DNA of 64,000 nt from Pseudomonadaceae bacterium (GCA_900766265.1 CAAFUS010000018.1:62001-126000), one strand, 5' to 3'; counted from the first letter of the stretch, positions 42,457 to 50,790 are shown. The notes: generated by a model not told the origin, from the letters alone. Numbers and translations: made by a program.

Positions 42457-42557
42457 GCTCCCCGCTCAGCACCCGCTCGCGCCGCGGCAAGGCGCCCTCG
42501 CCAGGGCGTCGCGGCGACCGATGCACGCCTGTCTCCATCTCGTTTGCAGTAGCCGCC

Positions 42558-43268
42558 ATGAAGCCAGACACGCCACCGATTCTCATCACCGGAGCGGCCC
42601 AGCGCATCGGCCTGCATTGCGCCGAGCGACTGCTCGACGACGGCCAGCCGGTGATCGTCAGCTACCGCCAGGAGCGGCCCAGCCTGCAACGGCTGCGATC
42701 ACGCGGCGCGATCACCCTGCACGGGAATTTCAGCGACGAGGCCGGTATTCTCGCCTTCATCGATGCCCTCAAGGGCACCATCGGGCAGTTGCGCGCGATC
42801 GTGCACAACGCCTCGCTCTGGTACCCGGACACGCCAGGCCAGGAAGCCGAGGCGTTTCGCCAGATGTTCCAGGTGCACATGCTCGCCCCCTACCTCATCA
42901 ATCTGCACTGCAGCGACCTGCTGCGCCACGGCGGCCCGGCGGACATCGTCCACATCAGCGACGATGTCACCCGCAAGGGCAGCGCCAGGCACACCGCCTA
43001 CGCGGCCAGCAAGGCCGGCCTTGAAAGCCTCACGCTGTCGTTCGCGGCGCGCCTGGCCCCGGCGGTGAAGGTCAACGGCATCGCACCTGCGCTGGTTCAG
43101 TTCAACGAGGGCGATGACGACGCCTATCGCCGCAAGGCGCTGGCCAAGTCCGCGCTGGGGATCGAGCCGGGTGCCGAGGTGATCTACCAGAGCCTGCGCT
43201 ACCTGCTGGACAACCCTTACGTCACCGGTACCCTGCTGCCGGTCAACGGCGGTCGACACCTGATGTGA
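42558..43268 (+). CDS. folM: Dihydromonapterin reductase FolM
   Basis: NADPH-dependent pteridine reductase of the SDR family, reducing dihydromonapterin to tetrahydromonapterin. The 236-aa protein has the modified nucleotide motif TGAAQRIG (TGxxxRxG, as in FolM/PTR1), HNASLWYPD, and the active site YAASKAGLE. In Pseudomonas tetrahydromonapterin is the cofactor of phenylalanine hydroxylase. folX follows by 27 bp, making a two-gene monapterin unit. Confidence 0.93.
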   Translation: MKPDTPPILITGAAQRIGLHCAERLLDDGQPVIVSYRQERPSLQRLRSRGAITLHGNFSDEAGILAFIDALKGTIGQLRAIVHNASLWYPDTPGQEAEAFRQMFQVHMLAPYLINLHCSDLLRHGGPADIVHISDDVTRKGSARHTAYAASKAGLESLTLSFAARLAPAVKVNGIAPALVQFNEGDDDAYRRKALAKSALGIEPGAEVIYQSLRYLLDNPYVTGTLLPVNGGRHLM

Positions 43269-43295
43269 CCGCCCCTGCTTGATTGGAGTAACGAC

Positions 43296-43670
43296 ATGCC
43301 CCGACTGGAACCCGCCATGGCGCGCATCCGCGTCAAAGACCTCAGGCTGCGCACCTACATCGGCATCAAGGAGGAGGAAATCCTCAACAAGCAGGACGTG
43401 CTGATCAACCTCACGGTGATCTATCCGGCCAGCGACGCCGTGCGCGACAACGCCATCGAGCAGGCCCTGAACTACCGCACGCTGACCAAGGCGATCATCG
43501 CCCATGTCGAGAGCAACCGCTTCGCCCTGCTGGAGCGCCTGACCCAGGAGATTCTCGACCTGGTGATGGCCCACCCCTCGGTGCGCTACGCCGAGGTCGA
43601 AGTCGACAAGCCCCACGCGCTGCGCTTTGCCGAGTCGGTCTCGATCACCCTGGCCGGCCACCGCGACTGA
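43296..43670 (+). CDS. folX: Dihydroneopterin triphosphate 2'-epimerase FolX
   Basis: Converts dihydroneopterin triphosphate to the monapterin form. The 124-aa protein is FolB-like with RIRVKDLRLRTYIGIKEEE, the substrate Glu and Lys of the aldolase/epimerase fold, YRTLTKAIIAHVES and VEVDKPHALRFAESV. GGAG lies seven bases before ATG 43296; ATG 43317 is an alternative. Its last 26 bp overlap the 3' end of the SDR gene on the other strand. Confidence 0.94.
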   Translation: MPRLEPAMARIRVKDLRLRTYIGIKEEEILNKQDVLINLTVIYPASDAVRDNAIEQALNYRTLTKAIIAHVESNRFALLERLTQEILDLVMAHPSVRYAEVEVDKPHALRFAESVSITLAGHRD

Positions 43671-44658
43671 GCAGACCCGCCACCAACGCCCCGCCAGCCA
43701 GGGCCAGCGCACCCAGCGCCAGGCCCCGGCGGTGGATGCTCGCCCACACCTGGACGCTGTGCGTCTTGGCCTCGGCATCGAAACGGCCATGACTGCCCAT
43801 GTCCCGCGGCACCGGCTCGAACAGATTGTCCGGCCGATCCTCCGCCACCGGCCGCTCGGTCTGCTGGCCGCTGTAGCCCTGTCGCACCAGCACCCGGTCA
43901 GCCAGCCAGGGAAACAGGCCGTTGCCGAGAATCGTCTTGACTGCGGGAAAGCCCAGCCAGACTTCGCGACGGCGCTGCCCGGCGGCCCAGACGATGCCGC
44001 GCGCAGCGATTTCCGGCTGGAAGATCGGCGGCACCGGCTGCGGCCGTTTCGGCAGGCGCGTGCGGGCCCAGTCGAATTGCGGCGTATTGAAGGCCGCCAG
44101 CTGCACCATGGTAACATGCACCCGGCTGCGGTCGTGCCTGAGTTCGACCCGCAGGGCATCGGTAAAGCCACGCACCGCGAACTTGGCGGCGCAGTAGGCC
44201 GACTGCAGGGGAATGGCGCGGTAGGCCAGCGCCGAGCCGACCTGCACGATGGTGCCCCGATTGCGCGCCCGCATGCGCCTGAGCGCGGCGCAGGTGCCAT
44301 GCACGGTTCCCAGGTAACTGACCTCCGTGACCCGGCGATACTCCTCGGCGCTGATCTGGTGGACCGGCGCGAGGATCGTGACCATCGCGTTGTTCACCCA
44401 GATGTCGATCGGGCCGAGTTCGGCTTCGATCCGCTCGGCGGCCGCGTCGACCTGGGCCGGATCGGCCACGTCCACGCGCAAGGTCAATGCGTTGGCGCCG
44501 AGCGCTTCGATTTCCCGTCGGGCGCCCTGCAGGCCCTCCTCGCCTCGGGCCAGCAATGCCAGGCGAGCGCCCTGCCTCGCGAATTCCACCGCCGTCGCGC
44601 GGCCGACTCCCGCCGAGGCACCGGTCACCACCACCACCTTGTCTTTCATCGTCGTCAT
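43645..44658 (-). CDS. SDR-family oxidoreductase with C-terminal membrane anchor
   Basis: A 337-aa short-chain dehydrogenase. It has TGASAGVGRATAVEFARQGA (TGxxxGxG), NNAMV where NNAG is usual, and the active site with Ser, YCAAKFAVRG. Residues after ~250 are an extension ending in a hydrophobic segment (ALGALALAGGALVAGLL) and a basic tail, so it may be tethered to the inner membrane. Substrate unknown. Its 3' end overlaps folX by 26 bp, convergently. Confidence 0.88.
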   Translation of the reverse strand: MTTMKDKVVVVTGASAGVGRATAVEFARQGARLALLARGEEGLQGARREIEALGANALTLRVDVADPAQVDAAAERIEAELGPIDIWVNNAMVTILAPVHQISAEEYRRVTEVSYLGTVHGTCAALRRMRARNRGTIVQVGSALAYRAIPLQSAYCAAKFAVRGFTDALRVELRHDRSRVHVTMVQLAAFNTPQFDWARTRLPKRPQPVPPIFQPEIAARGIVWAAGQRRREVWLGFPAVKTILGNGLFPWLADRVLVRQGYSGQQTERPVAEDRPDNLFEPVPRDMGSHGRFDAEAKTHSVQVWASIHRRGLALGALALAGGALVAGLLSRGGRPG

Positions 44659-44823
44659 GTTCGCCGTGTCCTCTCTCGGGCCTGCACCACGTAGGCAAGC
44701 CCCTGTCTATCCGGCGGCAGGCTGGCCAGGAAGTTCCGCCCATCTGCCGGGTTCGGACGCTGGCCCGGCGCTCGGAGCAGGCGTTATCATCGCCGCGACC
44801 TCTGCCACGCCGAGACCCGAACC

Positions 44824-45114
44824 ATGAACGACCAAGAACGCCTCGAACTCGAAGCCGCCGCCTTCCGCCGCCTCGTGCTGCATCTGCGCAGTCGCCCCGA
44901 CGTGCAGAACATCGACCTGATGAACCTGGCTGGCTTCTGCCGCAACTGCCTGTCCAAGTGGTACAAGGCCGCCGCCGAAGACATGGACCTGGAAGTCAGC
45001 TATGACCAGGCCCGGGAAGAGATCTACGGCATGCCGTACGAAGAGTGGAAACATCGCTACCAGAAGGAAGCGACCGCCGAGCAGCAGGCCGCATTCGACA
45101 AGGGGCAGAAATGA
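44824..45114 (+). CDS. DUF1244 protein
   Basis: A 96-aa helical protein of the DUF1244 family. The conserved core LVLHLRSRPDVQNIDLMNLA is followed by GFCRNCLSKWYKAAAED with a CxxC pair, then YEEWKHRYQKEATAEQQAAF. Function unknown. ATG 44824 is supported by family length. The stop overlaps the hopJ start by four bases, so the two proteins are translated together. Confidence 0.92.
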   Translation: MNDQERLELEAAAFRRLVLHLRSRPDVQNIDLMNLAGFCRNCLSKWYKAAAEDMDLEVSYDQAREEIYGMPYEEWKHRYQKEATAEQQAAFDKGQK

Positions 45115-45458
45115 GCGAAACACTGACGGCCTTCCGCGCCAGCCTGCACGGCAGCAGTCACAGGTTCAGCGATACCCTCGCCTTCATCGACGACCACTAC
45201 CTCTATCAGCCGAGCGGCTTCGCCAACGGCGACGTGGAAAACGCGGCGGGCGAGAACGTGGGCTCGTGCAAGACCCTGGGACTCGCCCTGCTCGAAGGCT
45301 TCTCCACCGAAGAAGCGTTGCTGGCGTTCGCCGAGCATTACCAGGCCGTGCTGGCGACGCCGAACGGCGAAGATCACCGCAACATCCGTGCGCTGATGCA
45401 GACTGGCCTGGCCGGCGTGCGTTTCGAGGCCATGCCGCTCGCGCGCAAGCCGGCCTGA
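45111..45458 (+). CDS. HopJ-family protein
   Basis: A 115-aa protein of the HopJ family, named after a Pseudomonas syringae type III effector candidate but widespread in free-living bacteria. Visible motifs are HRFSDTLAFIDDHYLYQPSG, FANGDVENAAGENVGSCKTL and FAEHYQAVLATPNGEDHRNI. There is no type III system here, so a housekeeping role is more likely than secretion. Starts at ATG 45111 within the DUF1244 stop (ATGA). Confidence 0.9.
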   Translation: MSETLTAFRASLHGSSHRFSDTLAFIDDHYLYQPSGFANGDVENAAGENVGSCKTLGLALLEGFSTEEALLAFAEHYQAVLATPNGEDHRNIRALMQTGLAGVRFEAMPLARKPA

Positions 45459-45464
45459 ACGAAA

Positions 45465-45486
45465 ACGGCCCGCATATGCGGGCCGT
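45465..45486. terminator. 22-bp perfect palindrome, terminator between hopJ and trxB
   Basis: Bases 45465-45486 read the same on both strands (arms ACGGCCCGCAT). On the minus strand the stem is followed by TTTTCGTT, a good intrinsic terminator for trxB; on the plus strand there is no T-run. It lies between convergent stops. Confidence 0.75.
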
Positions 45487-45510
45487 CGGATTGCTAAGCG
45501 AAGCGCGGCA

Positions 45511-46455
45511 CTAGATCCCGTCGAGATAGCGCTCGACATCCAGCGCCGCCATGCAGCCGGCACCTGCCGAGGTGATCGCCTGACGGTAGATGTGGTCGGC
45601 GACATCGCCTGCAGCGAACACACCGGGCACGCTGGTGGCGGTGGCATTGCCGTCGCGCCCGCCTTGAATGACGATGTATCCATCCTCGAGCGCCAACTGC
45701 CCCTCGAACAGCGAAGTGTTAGGCGTATGCCCAATGGCGACGAACAGACCGTCGACGTCGAGCCGCTCGACCTGCCCCTCGCGCCCGCGCAACTGCACGC
45801 CGGTCACGCCCATTTCATTGCCCAGCACCTCGTCGACCTCACGGTCGAGCCTGAGCACGATCTTGCCTTCGGCGACCCGCTCGCTGAGTTTGTCCTGCAG
45901 AATCTTCTCGGCACGAAAGCTGTCGCGACGATGGACCAGGGTCACCCGGCTGGCGATGTTGGCGAGGTACAGGGCTTCTTCGACCGCAGTGTTGCCGCCA
46001 CCGACCACAGCGACCTCCCGGTTGCGGTAGAAGAATCCGTCGCAGGTGGCGCATGCCGAAACCCCGCGCCCCATGAAGGCTTCTTCCGAAGGCAGCCCCA
46101 GGTAGCGCGCACTCGCCCCGGTGGCAACGATCAGTGCGTCGCAGCTGTAGCGGGCGCTGTCACCGATCAGCGTGAACGGCTTGCCGGCCAGATCCACGGC
46201 CTTGATATGGTCGAAGACGATTTCGGTCTCGAAGCGCTCGGCATGTGCTTGCATGCGCTGCATCAGATTTGGGCCAGTCAGACCGTGAGGGTCGCCTGGC
46301 CAGTTGTCCACTTCGGTGGTCGTGGTTAGCTGGCCGCCCATCTGCATGCCGGTGATGAGCAGGGGCTTGAGGTTGGCGCGCGCGGCATAGACCGCGGCAC
46401 TGTAGCCGGCCGGGCCGGAGCCGAGAATGATCAGTCGGGCGTGACGATCTGCCAT
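45511..46455 (-). CDS. trxB: Thioredoxin reductase
   Basis: NADPH:thioredoxin reductase. The 314-aa protein has an N-terminal FAD site LIILGSGPAGYSAAVYAARA, the redox pair in ACATCDGFF near residues 137-142, an NADPH site VAVVGGGNTAVEEALYL with HRRDSFRAEK, and FAAGDVADH near the end. I start at ATG 46455, preceded by AAGGAGTCTCC; the frame is open 15 codons upstream. Divergent from cysZ. Confidence 0.96.
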   Translation of the reverse strand: MADRHARLIILGSGPAGYSAAVYAARANLKPLLITGMQMGGQLTTTTEVDNWPGDPHGLTGPNLMQRMQAHAERFETEIVFDHIKAVDLAGKPFTLIGDSARYSCDALIVATGASARYLGLPSEEAFMGRGVSACATCDGFFYRNREVAVVGGGNTAVEEALYLANIASRVTLVHRRDSFRAEKILQDKLSERVAEGKIVLRLDREVDEVLGNEMGVTGVQLRGREGQVERLDVDGLFVAIGHTPNTSLFEGQLALEDGYIVIQGGRDGNATATSVPGVFAAGDVADHIYRQAITSAGAGCMAALDVERYLDGI

Positions 46456-46693
46456 GGAGACTCCTTGCCAGTCGGCGAAGAATAAAAAAGGGTCATCCAA
46501 GCACTTGGGGAAGGCTTGATGGAGCGGATGACCCTCGGGAAACCAGTGGCGCGAACTGTACGCCTGCCAAGCCGTTCACAGAAATTCAGGTATTCGATCC
46601 ATCACATAGGCGATGGCTATCGCTCAGCAGGCGCGCTTTTACCTGCCGGACAAAGCCGGTAAGGTCGCCCCAATCACCCGCTGGAGATTCCCC

Positions 46694-47443
46694 ATGCCCG
46701 CTGCACTTTCCGGCCCGCAGTACCTGCGCGAGGGCCTGCGACTGGTCCTCAGCCCAGGCCTGAGGCTCTTTGTATTGCTACCGCTGACCGCGAACCTTCT
46801 GGTGTTCGCCAGCCTGATCTATTTCGCCATCAGCCGCTTCGGCGGCTGGGTGGATGCCTTCATGCCGAGCCTGCCGGACTGGCTCGCCTTCCTTGAATAT
46901 CTGATCTGGCCGCTGTTCGTGGCGCTTGTCCTGCTGATGGTGTTCTTCACTTTTACGCTGTTCGCCAACATCATCGCCTCGCCGTTCAACGGGTTTCTCG
47001 CCGAGAAGGTCGAAGTGGTGGTGCGTGGCGAGGACGATTTTCCGCCGTTCAGCTGGCGCGAACTGTTCGCCCTGCTGCCCCGCACCATAGGTCGCGAGCT
47101 GCGCAAGCTGGCTTACTTCGCGCCTCGTGCACTGGCCCTGGTGATCCTGTCGTTCATTCCGGTAGTGAACCTGGTGGCGGCACCTTTGTGGCTGCTGTTC
47201 GGCATCTGGATGATGGCCGTGCAGTACATCGACTACCCCGCCGACAACCACAAGATGAGCTGGAACGACATGATGGCCTGGCTGCGCCAGCGACGCTGGC
47301 AGAGCCTGAGCTTCGGTGCGGTGACCTACGCCGCGCTGCTGATCCCGGTGGTCAACCTCTTGATCATGCCGGCCGCAGTGGCCGGCGCGACCGTGCTCTG
47401 GGTGCGCGAAGGGGGCGCGAAACCCCTTGTCCGTCGCGACTGA
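46694..47443 (+). CDS. cysZ: Sulfate permease CysZ
   Basis: Inner-membrane sulfate transporter feeding cysteine synthesis. The 249-aa form starts MPAALSGPQYLREGLRLVLS and has four hydrophobic segments: FVLLPLTANLLVFASLIYFA, FVALVLLMVFFTFTLFANII, VILSFIPVVNLVAAPLWLLF and AALLIPVVNLLIMPAAVAGA, with family motifs PFNGFLAEKVE and MAVQYIDYPADNH. I choose ATG 46694, six bases after GGAGA, over the ATG at 46613, whose extra residues do not fit the family. Confidence 0.93.
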   Translation: MPAALSGPQYLREGLRLVLSPGLRLFVLLPLTANLLVFASLIYFAISRFGGWVDAFMPSLPDWLAFLEYLIWPLFVALVLLMVFFTFTLFANIIASPFNGFLAEKVEVVVRGEDDFPPFSWRELFALLPRTIGRELRKLAYFAPRALALVILSFIPVVNLVAAPLWLLFGIWMMAVQYIDYPADNHKMSWNDMMAWLRQRRWQSLSFGAVTYAALLIPVVNLLIMPAAVAGATVLWVREGGAKPLVRRD

Positions 47444-47481
47444 CCAGCCGGGTCAGGCGCCGGCTGGCCGAGGCGCACGCG

Positions 47482-48591
47482 TCAGGCCAGGGTAGCCAGC
47501 GCCTCGCGACTGAACGGCAGGATGTCCTGCATGCGGCCGTCGCGAACCTTGGCCGCCCATTCAGGATCGACGATCAGGGCGCGACCCACGGCGACCAGAT
47601 CGAACTCCTGATCGTCCAGGCGCTGCAAAAGGTTCTCGATGCTTGCCGGCTGCGCCACCTCGTCGGTCTTGCCGAAGAACTGGGTGAACTCGCTGCCATC
47701 TAGCCCGACGCTGCCGACGGTGATGGTGGGCTTGCCGGTGAGCTTGCGGGTCCAGCCCGCCAGGTTCAGCTCGGAGCCGTCGAATTCCGGAATCCAGAAC
47801 CGCCGCGTCGAGCAATGAAAGATGTCCACACCCGCGTCGGAAAGCGGCTTGAGGAACTCTCCCAGTTCCTCGGCGCTCTGCACCAGACGGGCGCTGTAGT
47901 CCTGCTGCTTCCACTGCGAAAAACGGAAGATGATCGGGTAGTCCGGCCCCACCGCCTCGCGCACCGCCTGAATCAGCTCGATGGCGAAACGCGAACGGTT
48001 GGCCAGGCTGCCGCCGTATTCATCGGTGCGCTGGTTGCTGCCTTCCCAGAAGAACTGGTCGATCAGGTAGCCGTGGGCGCCGTGGATCTCGACGCCATCC
48101 ATGCCGATCGCCTTCGCATCCCGGGCGGCCTGGGCGAAGGCGGCGATGACCTCGCGGATATCGTCCTTCGTCATGCCATGGACCAGCACGGTGTCGTCCT
48201 TGCGCTTTTCCATCGGCCCATAGCCCGGCACACTCGCATCCGGCTCGGTACCGAGACGGCGCACGTTGCCCACGTGCCACAGCTGCGGAACGATGGTGCC
48301 GCCCTCGGCATGTACCGCGTCGACCACCTGCTTCCAGCCCGCCAGGGCGTCCTCGCCATAGAAGCGCGGAACGTTGGGGTAACCGTTAGCCGCGCGATGT
48401 CCCACGGTGGTGCCTTCAGTGACGATCAGGCCGACGCCTGCCGCCGAACGACGGCGGTAGTACTCCACCACTGCCTGGTTCGGCACACCGCCCGGCGAGA
48501 AGGAACGGGTCATCGGCGCCATGACGACACGAGTGGGAACGGTCAGCGAGCCGAGGCGAAAGGGTTGGAACAGGGACTGTGCAGCGGTCAT
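47482..48591 (-). CDS. NADH:flavin oxidoreductase, Old Yellow Enzyme family
   Basis: A 369-aa FMN-dependent ene-reductase-like enzyme. It has LTVPTRVVMAPMTRSFS near the start, GGTIVPQLWHVGN, the active-site segment GVEIHGAHGYLIDQFFWEGS with the paired His, and SNQRTDEYGGSLANRSRF typical of OYE TIM barrels. ATG 48591 follows AAGGAG by nine bases. Downstream of tetR on the same strand with a shared 14-bp operator-like repeat between them. Likely role: reduction of reactive electrophiles (unsaturated carbonyls, nitro compounds). Confidence 0.93.
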   Translation of the reverse strand: MTAAQSLFQPFRLGSLTVPTRVVMAPMTRSFSPGGVPNQAVVEYYRRRSAAGVGLIVTEGTTVGHRAANGYPNVPRFYGEDALAGWKQVVDAVHAEGGTIVPQLWHVGNVRRLGTEPDASVPGYGPMEKRKDDTVLVHGMTKDDIREVIAAFAQAARDAKAIGMDGVEIHGAHGYLIDQFFWEGSNQRTDEYGGSLANRSRFAIELIQAVREAVGPDYPIIFRFSQWKQQDYSARLVQSAEELGEFLKPLSDAGVDIFHCSTRRFWIPEFDGSELNLAGWTRKLTGKPTITVGSVGLDGSEFTQFFGKTDEVAQPASIENLLQRLDDQEFDLVAVGRALIVDPEWAAKVRDGRMQDILPFSREALATLA

Positions 48592-48615
48592 CGAGGGCAA
48601 CTCCTTGCAGTTGAA

Positions 48616-48629
48616 ATGACCGGTCGTCT
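48616..48629. promoter_or_regulatory. TetR operator copy 1, before the OYE gene
   Basis: ATGACCGGTCGTCT lies 25 bp before the OYE start. The same 14-mer occurs at 49264-49277 upstream of tetR. The core GACCGGTC is palindromic, and read on the minus strand the site is TAGACGACCGGTCAT, with half-sites TAGAC and GTCAT, a common shape for TetR operators. Confidence 0.75.
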
Positions 48630-48654
48630 AGCGAACCGGAAGAAAGAGGAAACG

Positions 48655-49251
48655 TCAGCGCTGGCGCAGTAGCTGCTCCAGCTGACCGAGGAAACTTTCC
48701 AGCGGCGCCACCCGGCCACCGACCTTCATCCGCATCAGGGCGCCTTCCCAGGCGTTGCCGATGAATTCGGCCAGCGAGCGGCAGTCCACGTCTGCGGCGA
48801 TCTCGCCTGCCTCGCGGGCCGCCTCCAGGCAATCGGCGAGCAAGGTGACCGAGCGTTCGAGTATCGCCTCGACCCGCAGACCGATCGGCCTGCAGAGCTC
48901 GGCCATCTCGAAGCTCAGGCTGCCGATGAAGCAGTGATACTCGGGGGTCGGCTGGCGGGCGAAGTGCGCCACCAGGTCGCGGTAGTAATCGAGGATGCGC
49001 TGCGTCGGTGGCAGGCGTGTATCGGTCAGGGCGCGCTCGTAGCGCTGCAGCCGCGGCTGATAGAGATGATCGAGGGCCTGCAGGGCGAAGTCTTCCTTGC
49101 TGGCGAAGTAATGGTAGAACGAACCCTTGGGCACGCCGGCCGCCTGGACGATCTCCAGCACGCCGGTGCCGTGATAGCCACGCCGGGTCATCACCTGCGC
49201 GCCTCTGGCGAGAATCAGTTCATGCTTGTCGGAACGGGTTCGGCTGCTCAT
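48655..49251 (-). CDS. TetR family transcriptional regulator
   Basis: A 198-aa repressor with an N-terminal TetR HTH (KHELILARGAQVMTRRGYHG, VLEIVQAAGVPKGSFYHYF, ASKEDF) and a helical ligand-binding domain containing Cys in EYHCFIGSLSFEMAELC. A NemR-like sensor of electrophiles through Cys is possible but inferred. It sits upstream of the OYE gene, same strand, 63 bp apart. Identical 14-bp repeats before both genes suggest autorepression and OYE control. Confidence 0.92.
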   Translation of the reverse strand: MSSRTRSDKHELILARGAQVMTRRGYHGTGVLEIVQAAGVPKGSFYHYFASKEDFALQALDHLYQPRLQRYERALTDTRLPPTQRILDYYRDLVAHFARQPTPEYHCFIGSLSFEMAELCRPIGLRVEAILERSVTLLADCLEAAREAGEIAADVDCRSLAEFIGNAWEGALMRMKVGGRVAPLESFLGQLEQLLRQR

Positions 49252-49263
49252 GGCGCCGAGAAT

Positions 49264-49277
49264 ATGACCGGTCGTCT
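49264..49277. promoter_or_regulatory. TetR operator copy 2, before tetR
   Basis: Second copy of ATGACCGGTCGTCT, in the same orientation as the copy at 48616-48629, 12 bp upstream of the tetR start codon, where binding would block its own promoter or ribosome site. Confidence 0.75.
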
Positions 49278-49381
49278 TGGATACCCAGCATCATCAACGA
49301 AGCTTATCGGCGGCCAACCGTTAGGGAGATGGGTAGGCGAGAAGCGGTGCCCGGCACGCGACCGGCCGGGCGAGGGCGGAC

Positions 49382-49867
49382 TCAGTCGCCGAGGGCTTTC
49401 TCGATGGCCTGGATCAGCGCCGGGTCGTCCGGTGTGGTACGCGGCGAGAAGCGCGCCAGCACGCGGCCGTCCTTGCCGACCAGAAACTTCTCGAAGTTCC
49501 AGCTGATGTCGCCCGGGAAATCGGCACCCTCGCCCGCCAGCAGGCGGTACATCGGATGACGCTGCGGGCCGTTGACCTCGAGCTTGCCGGTCAACGGAAA
49601 GCTGACACCGTAGGTGGCGCGGCAAAAGCCCTGGATATCCTCGTCGGAACCGGGCTCCTGAGCGGCGAACTGGTTGCAGGGCACGCCGAGAACGCTGAAG
49701 CCGCGATCGCCGTAATCCTGCTGCAGCTTCACCAGGCCGGCATATTGCGGAGTCAGGCCGCATTGCGATGCGACGTTGACGACCAGGGTCACCTTTTCCT
49801 TGAAGGGCGCGAGCGACAGCTCCCCACCTCCCAGAGCCGGCAGCTTCAACTCGTGGAACGCACTCAT
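49382..49867 (-). CDS. Glutathione peroxidase (BtuE/Gpx type, Cys form)
   Basis: A 161-aa thiol peroxidase that reduces peroxides. The peroxidatic Cys36 lies in VNVASQCGLTPQY, with the catalytic Gln in PCNQFAAQEPG and Trp/Asn in SWNFEKFLVG. Bacterial members often use thioredoxin rather than glutathione; trxB lies about 3 kb away. ATG 49867 follows AGGAGTTGAAA. It is downstream of slyD, separated by a hairpin. Confidence 0.94.
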   Translation of the reverse strand: MSAFHELKLPALGGGELSLAPFKEKVTLVVNVASQCGLTPQYAGLVKLQQDYGDRGFSVLGVPCNQFAAQEPGSDEDIQGFCRATYGVSFPLTGKLEVNGPQRHPMYRLLAGEGADFPGDISWNFEKFLVGKDGRVLARFSPRTTPDDPALIQAIEKALGD

Positions 49868-49890
49868 TTTCAACTCCTACAGAGGACAAA

Positions 49891-49914
49891 GGCGCTCCGG
49901 CAGCACCGGAACGC
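49891..49914 (-). terminator. Hairpin between slyD and the peroxidase gene
   Basis: GGCGCTCCGG and CCGGAACGCC pair over ten positions with one mismatch around a CAGCA-type loop; on the minus strand CTTTGT follows. It may end slyD transcription. Confidence 0.45.
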
Positions 49915-49993
49915 CTCCTTAACGCTACCCGACCGAGGTCGGGCGCTGTCAACCATGTCCAAGGGTCACACGGAGCTCAGCGTTGCGCCGACC

Positions 49994-50479
49994 TCAGTGA
50001 TGATGACCACCTTCTCCATGGATGTGACCATGAGCAATCTCTTCTTCGCTGGCCTCTCGCACGTCGACGATCTTGACGTCGAAGTTCAGGCGCTGGCCGG
50101 CCAGCGGGTGGTTGCCGTCGACCGTCACGTCGTCGCCCTCGACGTCACGAATGGTGACGATCTGCATGCTGCCGTCCGGGCCGGAGGCGTGGAACTGCAT
50201 GCCCACTTCGAGTTCGTCGACGCCTTCGAACATGGCACGGCTCAGGGTCGCGACCAGCTCGGCGCTGTATTCGCCGTACGCATCCTCGGGCTCGATGGCG
50301 ACCTGTACATGGTCACCGCTCTGCTTGCCTTCGAGTGCTTTCTCGAGCCCGGCGATGATGTTGCCCGCTCCGTGCAGGTAGACCAGCGGCGCACCGCCGG
50401 AAGAGCTGTCGATTACCTCACCGGCATCGTTGGTGAGGGTATAGTCGATGGAGACAGCCTTGTTGGCGGCGATCAGCAT
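49994..50479 (-). CDS. slyD: FKBP-type peptidyl-prolyl isomerase SlyD
   Basis: Cytosolic prolyl isomerase and metallochaperone. The 161-aa protein has the FKBP fold interrupted by the IF chaperone domain (GKQSGDHVQVAIEPEDAYGE, VDGNHPLAGQRLNFDVKIV) and a short His-rich C-terminal tail (HGHIHGEGGHHH) for nickel binding, shorter than in E. coli SlyD. I prefer ATG 50479 after AGGTCC/GGTCCTATCC; an in-frame ATG lies 12 codons upstream. The next gene, DUF3565, is divergent. Confidence 0.94.
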   Translation of the reverse strand: MLIAANKAVSIDYTLTNDAGEVIDSSSGGAPLVYLHGAGNIIAGLEKALEGKQSGDHVQVAIEPEDAYGEYSAELVATLSRAMFEGVDELEVGMQFHASGPDGSMQIVTIRDVEGDDVTVDGNHPLAGQRLNFDVKIVDVREASEEEIAHGHIHGEGGHHH

Positions 50480-50555
50480 GGGATAGGACCTTTGCTTGAG
50501 AATTGTGAATGCCAAAGTTTAACCGCGGCCCGCGAGTATTGCGAATCGAGGCCGG

Positions 50556-50780
50556 ATGAACGGGACAGATGCCATGGCCGCCATTTCGTATCTGATTGAT
50601 TTTCGTCAGGACGAAGACCTGCATTGGGTGGCAGTCTTGTCGTGTGGCCATACGCAGCACCTGCGACACCAGCCTCCCTGGCAATCCCGTGCCTGGGTGC
50701 TCGACCCCGAACAGCGCCGGGCCAGACTCGGCAAGCCATTCCCCTGTGGCTGGTGCGCCAAGGGCGGCGGTACAACATAA
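50556..50780 (+). CDS. DUF3565 small Cys/His protein
   Basis: A 74-aa protein of the DUF3565 family. It has DLHWVAVLSCGHTQHLRHQP, PPWQSRAWV and a C-terminal PFPCGWCAKGG. The Cys/His arrangement (CGH...H...CxxC) suggests a small metal-binding, perhaps zinc-ribbon-like, fold. ATG 50556 or the in-frame ATG 50574 could be the start. It stands ten bases before ackA and is probably cotranscribed with it. Confidence 0.88.
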   Translation: MNGTDAMAAISYLIDFRQDEDLHWVAVLSCGHTQHLRHQPPWQSRAWVLDPEQRRARLGKPFPCGWCAKGGGTT

Positions 50781-50790
50781 AGGAGTCCCG

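Noticed and set aside
45465..45486. The 22-bp palindrome as a regulator operator
   Set aside because: It lies between convergent stops and is followed by TTTT on the minus strand, which fits a terminator better.
49264..49277. The repeated 14-mer as a mobile-element scar or short genomic repeat
   Set aside because: Both copies lie exactly in promoter positions of tetR and its neighbour and have a palindromic core, which fits an operator better.
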